In this document: positions 22,068 through 31,916 of the stretch, one piece after another
How the letters are laid out: every line of letters begins with the position of its first letter
How positions within the stretch are numbered: position 1 is the stretch's first letter
DNA from: Leptidea sinapis
Lineage: Eukaryota > Arthropoda > Insecta > Lepidoptera > Pieridae
Direction: 5' to 3'
Assembly: GCF_905404315.1 (NCBI RefSeq)
Contig: NC_066286.1
Location: 5,215,501-5,279,500, forward strand
DNA length: 64,000 nt
The notes under the pieces: generated by a model
The model's database searches: none
What the model was told of the DNA's origin: nothing
The model's input: the letters and a program-made list of their open reading frames with translations, nothing else
Program-made: the position numbers and the translations under genes

Positions 22068-22221
22068 CTTTTGTCATTGTTTTGTCTAGAGCTGTTTATT
22101 AGGGTCCCTCCAGACTATTTGTTAAAATTATTATAATCAATTAGTTTGTTAACTATTTTACAAGATCTTATATATTTTATGTCAAGCATCATTACACCTG
22201 CGACGTGTCGCGTGACGTAAT

Positions 22222-23265
22222 ATGCCCAAAGTCTCCAAGGTTGAAGATACTAAATTAAATATTAACATCCCCGAAGTGGACGAGGCCTCCACCGATCTAA
22301 CTAAATCACCAATACATTCGCCAAGAATCACTAGAGCCACTCTCGCAGCAACAGTCATGGCTGAATTAGACCTAAATACCCTATTTAAATTTATTAAACC
22401 TTACGACGGCAGCCGGGAATCAGTCAATTCATTTATAATTAATTCTAATAACGCATATGAGCTAGCTTCCGACTCACAAAGACCAGTTCTTTTCAAATAT
22501 ATTCTTAGCCAGTTGCATGGAAAGGCAGAAATTGCTTGCTCTATAAAGGAATTCACATCCTGGGATCAACTCAGAGAATTTCTTAAAACCCAGTTTTGTG
22601 AACGCAAACATTATTCACATCTTCTTACGGACTTACAAGAAAGTAGGCAGAACCCACAGGAAAACGTTAGCCAGTATTCGCTTCGAGTGGAAACTTGCCT
22701 CTCACAATTATTAACCGAAATTTCCTTGTCTAACACTAAAGCTAAAGAGTTACCTGGTCGTACAGCCGCTATGGAGGATCTTGCCCTCCACCATTTCCTT
22801 ATGGGCCTTCAACCACGGGTCTCGAACATTGTGAGATGCAGGTCGCCTAAGAATCTTAACGAGGCCATAAACCTCGCGATATCTGAAGAGAGAATTCAAC
22901 AAAGTATTTTCAAGAGAAATCCTAATAATGAGCACAAACCAAAACCTTTGAATCAGTATCGGCAACCACAAAGGTCACCAAATCCAAACACCAATTCACA
23001 GCCTTCAACTTCTAATTTTCGGGGATCAACAATCCCATCATCAAGTATCATTTGCCGATACTGTAAAATACCGGGTCACGATATATCAGTGTGTCGGAAA
23101 CGCGACTATAACAATCGTTTCCGTAACCAACAAAATACCTTTCAGAAACAAGGGCCTCTCAGACCACCCTCACGTGTCAATTTCCTTCAAAACACATCTA
23201 GTGAAGCCTATGGCCAAGACGAGGTTGATGATGCTCAACCCGGTCAAGGTCAGGATTTAAACTAA
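22222..23265 (+). CDS. gag: Provirus 2 Gag
   Basis: A 347-residue frame. Residues about 45-230 resemble Ty3/gypsy Gag capsid (PYDGSRESVNSFI, LHGKAEIACS, a QFCERKHYSHL-type helix, and LHHFLMGLQPRVSNIV). A CCHC zinc knuckle, CRYCKIPGHDISVC, uses Cys278, Cys281, His286 and Cys291. The stop TAA at 23263-23265 directly follows the slippery heptamer. It makes the particle core and binds the RNA. Confidence 0.9.
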   Translation: MPKVSKVEDTKLNINIPEVDEASTDLTKSPIHSPRITRATLAATVMAELDLNTLFKFIKPYDGSRESVNSFIINSNNAYELASDSQRPVLFKYILSQLHGKAEIACSIKEFTSWDQLREFLKTQFCERKHYSHLLTDLQESRQNPQENVSQYSLRVETCLSQLLTEISLSNTKAKELPGRTAAMEDLALHHFLMGLQPRVSNIVRCRSPKNLNEAINLAISEERIQQSIFKRNPNNEHKPKPLNQYRQPQRSPNPNTNSQPSTSNFRGSTIPSSSIICRYCKIPGHDISVCRKRDYNNRFRNQQNTFQKQGPLRPPSRVNFLQNTSSEAYGQDEVDDAQPGQGQDLN

Positions 23266-23774
23266 GGCCTGGCCCGCGCTTGTGCCGTCCGGGCCGGAGA
23301 TCTTCCAAAATCGACACAACACTCAAAATTCACAAATTCCTACCACGTACTAACCGACAGGGTAGCCAGCCCCAAACCGACAGTACTATTCACCTTAAAT
23401 CCAACACTAACCGACAGGGTAACCGGCCCCAAACTGACAGTGTTACTACCATCTTACCATGTACTAACCGACAGGGTAGCCAGCCCCAAACTGACAGTAC
23501 TACTCACCTTAAATCCAACACTAACCGACAGGGTAACCAGCCCCAAACTGACAGTGTTACTACCATCTTACCATGTACTAACCGACAGGGTAGCCAGCCC
23601 CAAACTGACAGTACTACTCACCTTAAATCCAACACTAACCGACAGGGTAACCAGCCCCAAACTGATAGTGTTACTACCATCTTACCATGTACTAACCGAC
23701 AGGGTAGCCAGCCCCAAACTGACAGTACTACTCACCTTAAATCCAACACTAACCGACAGGGTAACCAGCCCTAA
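23232..23774 (+). pseudogene. pol: Pol N-terminal extension with repeats, ended by TAA
   Basis: This is the -1 frame that overlaps the gag end (open from 23232) and continues through LCRPGRRSSKID into the 57-bp repeats. It stops at TAA 23772-23774, where the equivalent codon of the other units is CAA. Downstream the same frame is open again and runs into protease. In this copy Gag-Pol readthrough would therefore terminate before protease. Confidence 0.8.
23256..23297 (+). promoter_or_regulatory. gag-pol -1 ribosomal frameshift signal
   Basis: The heptamer T TTA AAC (23256-23262) is in the gag frame, immediately before the gag stop. After a 6-base spacer, CTGGCCCG (23269-23276) can pair with CGGGCCGG (23290-23297) across a 13-base loop, giving 8 bp with one G-U. 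pol lies in the -1 frame. All parts match a canonical -1 frameshift site. Confidence 0.85.
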
Positions 23775-23861
23775 ATTGACAGTACTATTCACCCTAAAAC
23801 CAACATCAACCAACAGGGTAGCCAGCCCCAAACCGACGATGTCTCCAATTTCATGTCTAGC
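23349..23861 (+). repeat. 57-bp coding tandem repeat, nine units
   Basis: Nine 57-bp units each encode 19 residues beginning TNRQG, in alternating A (SQPQTDSTTHLKSN) and B (NQPQTDSVTTILPC) types, so the true period is 114 bp. The eighth unit carries the TAA and an A-like end. The ninth is degenerate and holds the first pol methionine (23853). Units of the same type are nearly identical. Confidence 0.93.
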
Positions 23862-26800
23862 CCAAATCAAGGAAACACTCACAATCAAAATATTTACGAA
23901 GTAAATATAGACACAACTAAAAGGTTGTTACCACACGTTCTTTTAAACACGCAAGTTTCACATGTTCCCCTTACGCTCTTAGTTGACTCAGGATCAGCTA
24001 TATCACTAATAAAACAGTCCAGTATATTATATAAACAACATCTAAAACGGGAATCGATTAATATTAAAGGAATTGATCCAGGTGAGGAAACTACACTAAC
24101 ACTTGGCCATTTTGGTCTAAAATTACAGCTGGCCGAAAAGAAAACGATTTGTCATAGGTTTCATGTCATATCGAATATAAATTTACCATATGATGGCATT
24201 ATAGGTACCGACCTCCTTACATCATTCAGCTGTAACATCGACTATGACACAGACATTTTGAAAATAGGTAATTTTAAAATACCACTTCATTTTTATGATC
24301 CATACTATGTAATTCCACCTCGTACAGAGACTGTGATCGAGTGTTCAATTCAAAACACTGACCTTAAAGAAGGCCTAATCCTGGATCAACATCTTTCCCA
24401 TAACCTACTTCTATCCAACTGCATAGTAAGAGTCAAAGATAACAAACGTGTTAACGTAACGGTCGCAAACATATCGGAATCCCCTATAACCATTAATCCA
24501 AACTTGAAACTTAATCTTGAACCCCTATATCCCTCAGCCTTGCAAATTAACAGTACCTTCACCGAGCTCGTTGACCGAACTACAGAAGTAATAAACTCTT
24601 TAAGGACTGGTCATTTAAATCATGAGGAATCCCAAGCTCTAATTGAACTCTGCTCACAGTACTCCGACATATTCCATCTACCCAATGATCAGCTCACTTA
24701 TACTACTGCACTTAATCATCGAATCAAAACGAGCTCCGATGTTCCAGTTCACACAAAATCATATAGGTTCCCTGAATGTCATAAGAAAGAAGTCGAAACC
24801 CAAATTGATAAAATGCTTAACCAAAATATTATAAAACCATCATCATCACCCTGGAGCTCACCGATCTGGATCGTACCTAAAAAGGCCGATTCCCAGGGGC
24901 AACGCAAATGGAGAATTGTAATTGATTATAGGAAACTAAACGACATTACAATTGGGGAAACATATCCAATTCCCCAAATTTCAGAAATCCTGGACCAGTT
25001 AGGGAAAAGTAAGTACTTTACTACTCTCGACTTGGCTTCGGGCTTTCATCAGATCCTCATTTCCCCAGATGACGCACCCAAAACAGCCTTTTCAGTGCCT
25101 CAGGGCCATTTTCAATTTACTAGGATGCCATTCGGCCTTAAAAATGCGCCTTCAACTTTCCAAAAATTGATGAATAATTGTCTCTCTGGTCTCCAAGGTA
25201 CTAGATGCTTCGTATACCTGGATGATATAGTTATCTACTCTTATGATCTAGCTTCACATATAAAAAACCTTACATCTGTTTTTGATAGACTCCGAAATTT
25301 CAATTTAAAATTACAACCTGAAAAATGTGAGTTTCTCCGTAAAGAAGTTGCCTATTTGGGGCACATCATTAGTGAAGAAGGCGTTAAACCGAATCCCGAA
25401 AAGACTAGATCAGTCTCCGAATTCCCAACTCCAAAATCCCCCAAGGATATAAAATCCTTTCTTGGGTTAGTATCGTATTACCGAAGGTTCATTCCCGATT
25501 TCGCTAAATTGGCCAAACCACTAACTTCTCTCCTAAAAAAGGACACTTCTTTCAGCTGGAATAATGAACAGCAATTGGCTTTTGAGTCACTCAAAAACAA
25601 ATTGATTACTGCACCGATACTAGCTTACCCGGATTTCACAGAGCCATTTCTTTTAACTTGCGATGCCTCAAACTTTGCTATCTCTGCTATCCTATCCCAA
25701 GGTAACGTAGGACAGGACCGTCCAATTGCCTATGCATCTCGTACACTTAATAAAGCAGAGTGTAATTATAGTGTCACCGAGAAGGAGTGTCTAGCCATAA
25801 TTTTTGGCACAAAAGTCTTTAGACCGTATCTGTATGGTCATCGTTTCAAAATTTTAACCGACCATAAACCACTACAATGGCTATTTAATTGTAAAGACCC
25901 GGGATCTAGACTCATCCGTTGGCGACTAAAACTCGAAGAATTCGAGTACGATATTCAGTATAAAAAAGGCAGAACCAATTCCAATGCAGACGCTCTCTCT
26001 CGTTTTCCTGTGAATCCAATTCAATCGACAAACCCCACAACAACTAACCCGAACGCCGAACAAAGATCACAAAATCTCGATAGAGATTTAATGGACCTAC
26101 TCATCTCTCCACCCTCATTTAATCCTGAGGAAGATTTATTAAATCCACCTTCCAATATTCCTGACACCTTAAGGGATGAAATTGAACACGAACTACTTGA
26201 CTTACCTCTTCAAAACTTAACTGACTTACCTCAACAAGAATCAGCTGACTTACCCCAATTAAACTTAGACGATCTACCCGACTGTTTAATAGAACAAAGT
26301 ACACCTGAAGTCCAGGTACATGATCCTATACCATCCACTAGTACATCCCCGGATGTGCCAATTGACGATTACTCAACCTTCCTAAAATCAATATCAAATA
26401 AGGATAAGACCTTCGACACTTGTATCGAAGAACGCAATGAAAGTTTGTTGAAAAGCCCATCAAAAATAATCCTAATCCCCACTTCAATTGACTTGGATGA
26501 ATCAAACCCGTACATCTCAGAAATCCTAGGCAACTCAGAAAATTCCGATACTATTACTAGCAGTGAAAAGGAATTATTCAAATTTATAAAAATAAATAAC
26601 GGCAACAAAATTTATTACCTCTTATTCACCAGAGTTCATCACTTTGATAATGCTACATATCCTGAAATCTATGAAACATTTAAACATATTAGAAACGAAT
26701 TACTAGTAATTGAAAATATCTCCGAAATTAGCATTTCTGATTTGAAAAACCCATTTGAAAAACATTCCTTTATTAAAATCTATAATATGTTGAGTTATTT

Positions 26801-27872
26801 ATTCCATGAAACAAACATAAAAATAGTTATCTATCATAATAATATTATATATCCTTCCCCATCCGAAATAAAGAAAATTATGTATGAAAACCACGACATC
26901 CCCGCGGCAGGTCATTTGGGATCCGTCCGTATGCTCAATAGGATTAAAGAAACGTACTATTGGAAAGGTATGCGTAGTGACATCGAAACATATGTCAAAC
27001 AATGTAAATCATGTCAGGAAAATAAAGCTTTAAGGAAAATAAATAGAGCCCCAATGCAGATCACAAGCACTTCAACTGCTCCATTCCAACGCATATCTCT
27101 CGATGTCGTAGGTCCACTGCCTGAGGCTGGCACTGCAAGGTTAAAGTATATCCTTACTGTCCAAGATGACCTCACGAAGTTCTCTTCTGCATATCCCATG
27201 CGGAGTACCACAGCCGAAGAAACAAGTGAATGCTCCAATGCTGATCAGGGTACCAATTTCACGTCAGACCTATTCAAAAAGACATGTGAGTTCCTTAAAA
27301 TAAAAAATTTATGGTCTTCACCTTACCACCCTCAGACTCAAGGTGCTCTTGAACGAAGTCACTCGACCTTAAAAGAATACCTAAAATCATACATAAATAA
27401 CGAACAGACAAATTGGCCCCGATACGTTTATACAGCCATGCTCGCGTACAACACATCCGTACACTCCACGACGCATTATTCACCATATGAGTTAATGTTT
27501 GGCTGTAAGCCATTCATCCCTAACTCAATTTATAATGACGCCCCAGGAGCTACATACCCAGACTATGTCCGCATGCTCCAAAATCGCCTCAAGCACTCAC
27601 GTGATAAAGCGTTAGAATTTATAAGGAGTTCAAAAGAGTCATCTAAAACCTACTACGACTCTCACACTCGTCCGGTCCAATATAAAAGTGGTCAATACGT
27701 CTACTTGAAAAATCACCTTAGACTCAGACGGGCACTCTCCCCGGTGTGGAAGGGCCCTTACAAAATAGTTAAAGTAAACGGAAATAACACTCTCACATTA
27801 CTCATCAACCGGCGTCATGTTACACACCATGTAGATCAAGTGAAACCGGCAAATGTCGAACTTGACCCGTAG
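23853..27872 (+). CDS. pol: Provirus 2 Pol (protease, RT, RNase H, integrase)
   Basis: A 1339-residue open frame from the first methionine after the repeats. Protease has LLVDSGSAISLI (Asp45). RT has WRIVIDYRKLND and YLDD at 455-458. RNase H has LLTCDASNFAISAIL (Asp604) and TDHKPLQWLF. A spacer rich in LPQ/DLP repeats follows. Integrase has a zinc domain (HDIPAAGH, CKSC) and catalytic Asp1084, Asp1131 and Glu1167. The second spacing is the normal 35. The first is only 46, and the segment before Asp1131 is 13 residues shorter than in provirus 1. This points to an in-frame deletion that probably disables integration. The C-terminus has GPYKIVKVNG. Confidence 0.92.
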   Translation: MSSPNQGNTHNQNIYEVNIDTTKRLLPHVLLNTQVSHVPLTLLVDSGSAISLIKQSSILYKQHLKRESINIKGIDPGEETTLTLGHFGLKLQLAEKKTICHRFHVISNINLPYDGIIGTDLLTSFSCNIDYDTDILKIGNFKIPLHFYDPYYVIPPRTETVIECSIQNTDLKEGLILDQHLSHNLLLSNCIVRVKDNKRVNVTVANISESPITINPNLKLNLEPLYPSALQINSTFTELVDRTTEVINSLRTGHLNHEESQALIELCSQYSDIFHLPNDQLTYTTALNHRIKTSSDVPVHTKSYRFPECHKKEVETQIDKMLNQNIIKPSSSPWSSPIWIVPKKADSQGQRKWRIVIDYRKLNDITIGETYPIPQISEILDQLGKSKYFTTLDLASGFHQILISPDDAPKTAFSVPQGHFQFTRMPFGLKNAPSTFQKLMNNCLSGLQGTRCFVYLDDIVIYSYDLASHIKNLTSVFDRLRNFNLKLQPEKCEFLRKEVAYLGHIISEEGVKPNPEKTRSVSEFPTPKSPKDIKSFLGLVSYYRRFIPDFAKLAKPLTSLLKKDTSFSWNNEQQLAFESLKNKLITAPILAYPDFTEPFLLTCDASNFAISAILSQGNVGQDRPIAYASRTLNKAECNYSVTEKECLAIIFGTKVFRPYLYGHRFKILTDHKPLQWLFNCKDPGSRLIRWRLKLEEFEYDIQYKKGRTNSNADALSRFPVNPIQSTNPTTTNPNAEQRSQNLDRDLMDLLISPPSFNPEEDLLNPPSNIPDTLRDEIEHELLDLPLQNLTDLPQQESADLPQLNLDDLPDCLIEQSTPEVQVHDPIPSTSTSPDVPIDDYSTFLKSISNKDKTFDTCIEERNESLLKSPSKIILIPTSIDLDESNPYISEILGNSENSDTITSSEKELFKFIKINNGNKIYYLLFTRVHHFDNATYPEIYETFKHIRNELLVIENISEISISDLKNPFEKHSFIKIYNMLSYLFHETNIKIVIYHNNIIYPSPSEIKKIMYENHDIPAAGHLGSVRMLNRIKETYYWKGMRSDIETYVKQCKSCQENKALRKINRAPMQITSTSTAPFQRISLDVVGPLPEAGTARLKYILTVQDDLTKFSSAYPMRSTTAEETSECSNADQGTNFTSDLFKKTCEFLKIKNLWSSPYHPQTQGALERSHSTLKEYLKSYINNEQTNWPRYVYTAMLAYNTSVHSTTHYSPYELMFGCKPFIPNSIYNDAPGATYPDYVRMLQNRLKHSRDKALEFIRSSKESSKTYYDSHTRPVQYKSGQYVYLKNHLRLRRALSPVWKGPYKIVKVNGNNTLTLLINRRHVTHHVDQVKPANVELDP

Positions 27873-28091
27873 TGTAAGGATTACATAGTTGCATTATTTA
27901 AAATTAATCATATACTCACTATTATAATTTGTTTTTGTTTCTTTTTATTAGATACGATATTCACCTTTACCTAATCATACCGTTAGGAATAAGAAACACA
28001 AGTTAGCCTCTAGGTTTATTAGAATAATGTTTTATGTTTAAAATAATTACTAGTATACACCCATTACATTAAGTATATATATATATTATAA

Positions 28092-28098
28092 TTTACAG
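28092..28098 (+). promoter_or_regulatory. Provirus 2 env splice acceptor (TTTACAG)
   Basis: AATTTACAG lies 27 bases after the env frame opens (28073). The next base completes the codon left by the leader exon at 22061. An acceptor with the same TTACAG core occurs at the matching place in provirus 1. Confidence 0.65.
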
Positions 28099-29920
28099 AA
28101 TACCATGTCAGGCTCGAAACCAACAAGACTATTACATACAACAGATAGATTCAAGCCCCGGACTTTATTTCGACTATCTTGGTTACCTGAAAATCAACAG
28201 CGGACAACTAAACGTCATAATGCCGTTTGACTTATCCCATTTCAACTCACATATTGAAAACATAAACTCAGCCCTGACCATAGCTCAAGATTTATGTAAA
28301 AAGACTGGATTGGCTCAAGTCGAAATAAGCTGTCATAATATGATAAGTCCTTTGGTTGCGCGATATTCAGATATGTATAAGGAATTTTCGTCCATTTCAC
28401 ATTTATTAGAGAAAAGATCAAAACGAGCTTTGATAGGTGGAGCAGGAACAATAATAAAACAAATATTCGGAAATTTAGATGAAACCGACGGTCTCCGGTT
28501 TAATGATGCCATTACTTCTCTACATGAAAATCAAATTAAATTGGCTTCACTGATGAAAAACAATATTTTATTAACTACATCAACAATCTCATCATATAAT
28601 GATACAGTAAACAAAATAAGGGTCAGTGAAATCAATTTAAATAAGGCTATCGACAAACTCTCAATAAAACTAGCAAACGTCACTAACGAAACAAATCAAA
28701 TGTTGTTACATTTTAATATGTATCAAATTCTTAATAATTTAGAAACCTCAATCTTAACTTTGTCATTCCATCTGGAAGATTTAACAAATGCAGTTCTATT
28801 TGGCAACCAAAATATTCTGCATCCATCAGTAATTACCCCGCAACAATTATTTAAAGAGCTCGTCGATAACCATCAGTATTTGCCTAGCGATCTGAAATTA
28901 CCTGTAAAATTAGATATAAGTTCCATTAATGTTATTGTAAATGTATCTAGGCTAATTTATCACTATACTAACAATAAGATATTTTTTATATTACAGATAC
29001 CTTTAGTCTCTATCCCTGAATATGTTTTATTTCACAGTGTTGCTCTACCAACGCCACATAATCTAGATAAGCCCAATACTTTTAGTCTCATATTACCCAG
29101 CTCTAAATACATACCAATGACAAAAGACAAAACACATTATTGTACCTTAAATGATCTAGATATTTGTAAGAATATTGTCCCTGGAAACTATATTTGTGAT
29201 ATAACAAACATTTACTCCTCAGGAATGAAACCCATTTGTGAAAGTGAATTTATGACGAAAGTGATAAGTGAAACACCCAAAAATTGTGAATACCAATTTA
29301 TTTACGGTCATTTAGATATTTGGAAATCCATAGAGAACAACAAATGGTTATTCATACAATCTGCATCGAACAAAGTTTCCATAGATTGTCGAAATTCAAA
29401 AATTTTCGAATTTGACATTTTAGGTACCGGCATACTCACGCTACCCAGTAATTGTATTGGATATTGTAAAAGTACTACTTTAATTCCTAAGTATAATTCG
29501 TTAAATGTTTCTGTACCCATTGGTTATCCAAGTTTTAATTTGTTAAGTGATAACTGTTGTAACATAACTAAATTTAATCAACTCAGTTATAATGTATCCC
29601 CTATTGAACTACAGAACATAGATTTAGATGATTTTAAATTAAATAAACACATTTTCTTAAACCAACTTCAGAACATAGACAAAATTATAGAAAGTCCACA
29701 CATTATTAAATACGGGATACATTATTCTGTTCTAACTATATTCATTTGTGTAATAATATTATTTTATGTTTCGTATAAATTTTATAAATGTGTAAGACCT
29801 GGCAGCAGACCTAAAGTAACGATACCAAAGGTAATATTTAAAACAAAATCAGAAGATATAGAAAGTAATAATTCCGGACTTCACGAAATTCCATCACCTT
29901 CTATTAGAACGAAGATTTAA
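28099..29920 (+). CDS. env: Provirus 2 envelope glycoprotein (F-like fusion protein)
   Basis: The frame is open from 28073 and the first internal ATG is at 28220. The sequence before it (GLYFDYLGYLKINSGQLNV) looks like Env ectodomain, so translation most likely starts in the leader exon. From the ATG there are 566 residues: a furin-type site RSKR at 66-69, a fusion peptide ALIGGAGTIIKQIFG, a coiled region, many N-glycosylation sequons, paired Cys in the stem, a membrane anchor near 500-517, and a 49-residue tail. It belongs to the same F-like family as the provirus 1 Env but is clearly diverged. No internal stop is present. Confidence 0.88.
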
Positions 29921-29957
29921 GATGATGTAACTTCGGATTCTCCCCGAAGTTCCTTCT

Positions 29958-29968
29958 AAGGGGGGAGG
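29958..29968 (+). other. Provirus 2 polypurine tract
   Basis: AAGGGGGGAGG directly abuts the 3' LTR, as needed to prime plus-strand synthesis. Confidence 0.9.
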
Positions 29969-30229
29969 TGTTATACCCCAGTTATGTAGGTATTAATGCT
30001 GACTTAATTGCTATTCCATCTCAACCAGCATTATTGAATCAGTTATATAAGCCCTAGCTGCGCGCGGGCAGCCAGTTCGTGCTCGCTTCTCATAAGTTAC
30101 GGTTCTGCCCAAGGGTCTCTAAAACTATTATTGTATAATCAAGTCTTCATATTCCTTATAATATATTATATTTCTTTGTGTTAAATAAATGTTTTTTTTA
30201 AAAAGCGAACTCAAAAGAGACCCATAACA
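29969..30229 (+). repeat. Provirus 2 3' LTR
   Basis: 261 bp, identical by eye to the 5' LTR, including an 8-T run. The polyadenylation signal AATAAA is at 30184-30189. Confidence 0.95.
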
Positions 30230-30233
30230 GACC

Positions 30234-31205
30234 GTATACCGGGCTCCGCGGGCTATTGCTTCACTATGACAATGCGCCCACGCCATTTAGCGCTCAAAAC
30301 AAGGGACTTCTAGGACACCAATAAGGTCGAAGTCACGGGTCACCTTCCTTACAATACTGATCTAGCACCGTGTGACTTCTTTTTATCCGACTTCAAAAAG
30401 GAGAAGGTGCTTAATGCGTCGTTTTGCTTTTTTTTATGTGTCATAACTTTCTCAACTCAAATTCTTAACCTCAGAACTTTCGACTGGGTGCATCGATTTC
30501 GATAATTCATTTTTTATTTGAAAGCTGGTGCTTCCCTTGTGGTCCTATTGCCAAATCCAATTTGCAATCCAGATCTCACAATGGCAACAATGAGAAAACC
30601 ATAAAAAATTGCTATAAGTATGTGACAAATTTACGAACAACTCAATATCGCGCCAATCGATTTCGATATTTTTTTTTTAATGGAAAGGATATACTTCAAA
30701 GGAAGTTTTGTGAGTTTAGTTAGGTTCTGATTATGGGATCCATGATAAAGTAACGGAATTCTTCAATTCGTAGGAATCCGAATCTTTTTTATGCTATCCG
30801 AATATTTGAGTCACCTACCATAACGTCGTTATGGTCAAGTAATTGTCATAGTCAAATATGATGATCAATTTAACTACTTAACGACTAACAGACTTACTTA
30901 ATTAATTAGATTGTATAAAATACGCAATTATTTATAACTAAATAGTACATATTATATCTATTGTTTTGGTGTAGTGCTTTTGAAGTCGGTTGTTCTTTTT
31001 GTTATATTTTTTTAATCCTAAAATAAAAATAAACTGAAAGGAATTCAGTTTTCGTTTCACAGAAGATGCGCTAACAGCGTTCAAGACGGCCGTAGAAGAA
31101 GTGTCTGCGGCAGACTGGAAAAAGTGCCTCGAGATATGGTTAAGGCGATGAGACTATAATATACATAGGCTGGTGGAAAGTATTTTGAAAAGATTTAATA
31201 AAATT
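30234..31205 (+). pseudogene. Mariner relic interrupted by a MITE
   Basis: Left part (30234-30387): LLLHYDNAPTPFSAQNKG and HLPYNTDLAPCDFFL, the second and third catalytic Asp regions of a mariner transposase. Right part (about 31060-31170): DALTAFKTAVEEVSAADWKK and YFEK, the transposase C-terminus. A MITE separates them. Provirus 2 inserted at its left edge. Stops and frameshifts are present. Confidence 0.78.
30388..30990 (+). mobile_element. MITE with CCGACTTCAAAA inverted ends
   Basis: It begins CCGACTTCAAAAAGGAG and ends TGCTTTTGAAGTCGG. It is about 600 bp, non-coding, and splits the mariner relic. A partial copy of its right end is at 1736-1822. Confidence 0.68.
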
Positions 31206-31279
31206 ATTTTATCGATATATGGCCAATTAATTTATCGTCTAAAAAGAATAGAGCAATTTTAATATTTTGGGAACTTTGA

Positions 31280-31570
31280 AGCCGAAGACTTAAAAGATGG
31301 TGTTGACATGGAGAGGGAACGCAGGGCGCAGCATATATGATAGCACGCAGATTCGCGCGTTGCTCGACAGAAGTAAAACAAACTCTATTTAAAGCGTACT
31401 GCTCATCGCTCTACTCGAGTAGCCTGTAGGCGTGCTATACAAATAAATCGTACAGCGCCCTGCGAGTCCAGTATATCAACGCCTTCAGAGCACTCTTGGA
31501 GCTGCCACGTTTTTGTGCCACGTCGGCTATGTTTGCATTTGCAGAGGTAACAGTTATCGGTAGGCGATAG
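31280..31570 (+). repeat. LINE-D coding fragment
   Basis: Shifting frames give DMERERRAQ, RFARCSTEVKQTLFKAYCSS- and YSALRVQYINAFRALLELPR-like segments, a C-terminal part of non-LTR retrotransposon polyproteins. It is broken by frameshifts. Confidence 0.65.
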
Positions 31571-31776
31571 CCAACAGCGGGTCCGTATGTTGGCCATTTA
31601 ATAAAAATAAATAATATGTCCCTTCGAAGATATAACTACTAACACAATTATATGATAAGTTTACTAACAATGGATCGTAGTTATCTGAAAATGAACGTTT
31701 TATTATTTATTTATAAGGTATTAACTTTCCCAAAACATTCTGAGTGCCCCACGTAGAGTATCAAATTTACACTTAC

Positions 31777-31916
31777 CAACCGAGTACACCGTAAAGACGC
31801 ACGGTACTGCCTGTCTCCCCGCCGAATTGGACGCGGAGCACAGTATCGTCCCGAAATCTTCATCCTTCACGGGAGTGTACAGGATCGTTGAAGTGTACTC
31901 CAATGAGGTAGATATA
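31777..31916 (-). CDS. Sidestep-like exon 10, Ig5 second half
   Basis: The acceptor ATCTCCACAG and donor GTAAGT bound a 140-bp exon. It reads SLEYTSTILYTPV, then KDEDFGTILCSASNSAG (the F-strand D-x-G-x-x-x-C motif), then RQAVPCVFTVYSV. It joins exon 9 and exon 11 in frame. Confidence 0.9.

Larger units (their letters stand above)
21375..30229 (+). mobile_element. Errantivirus provirus 2 (env-bearing Ty3/gypsy)
   Basis: A full-length 8855-bp provirus flanked by the target duplication GACC (21371-21374 and 30230-30233). The order is LTR, tRNA-Leu-type primer site, leader with three ~100-bp repeats and a splice donor, gag, frameshift signal, pol with a 57-bp repeat array, spliced env, polypurine tract and LTR. 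The two 261-bp LTRs read identically, so insertion is very recent. It is antisense to the Sidestep-like gene, in the intron between exons 10 and 11, and split a mariner relic. Two defects are visible: a TAA in the pol repeat array and a short gap in the integrase core. Confidence 0.95.

Noticed and set aside
23349..23861. CRISPR-like array
   Set aside because: There are no unique spacers, the units are contiguous and coding, and the genome is eukaryotic.
23440..23904. A second long open frame across the 57-bp repeats
   Set aside because: A unit of 57 bases (a multiple of three) with no stop in that frame stays open in every copy. It has no domain, while the pol frame joins both the frameshift site and protease.
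3417..30229. Both proviruses as copies of one element
   Set aside because: LTR sequence and length, primer type (Ser versus Leu), Gag zinc knuckle, and Env and Pol sequences all differ clearly.
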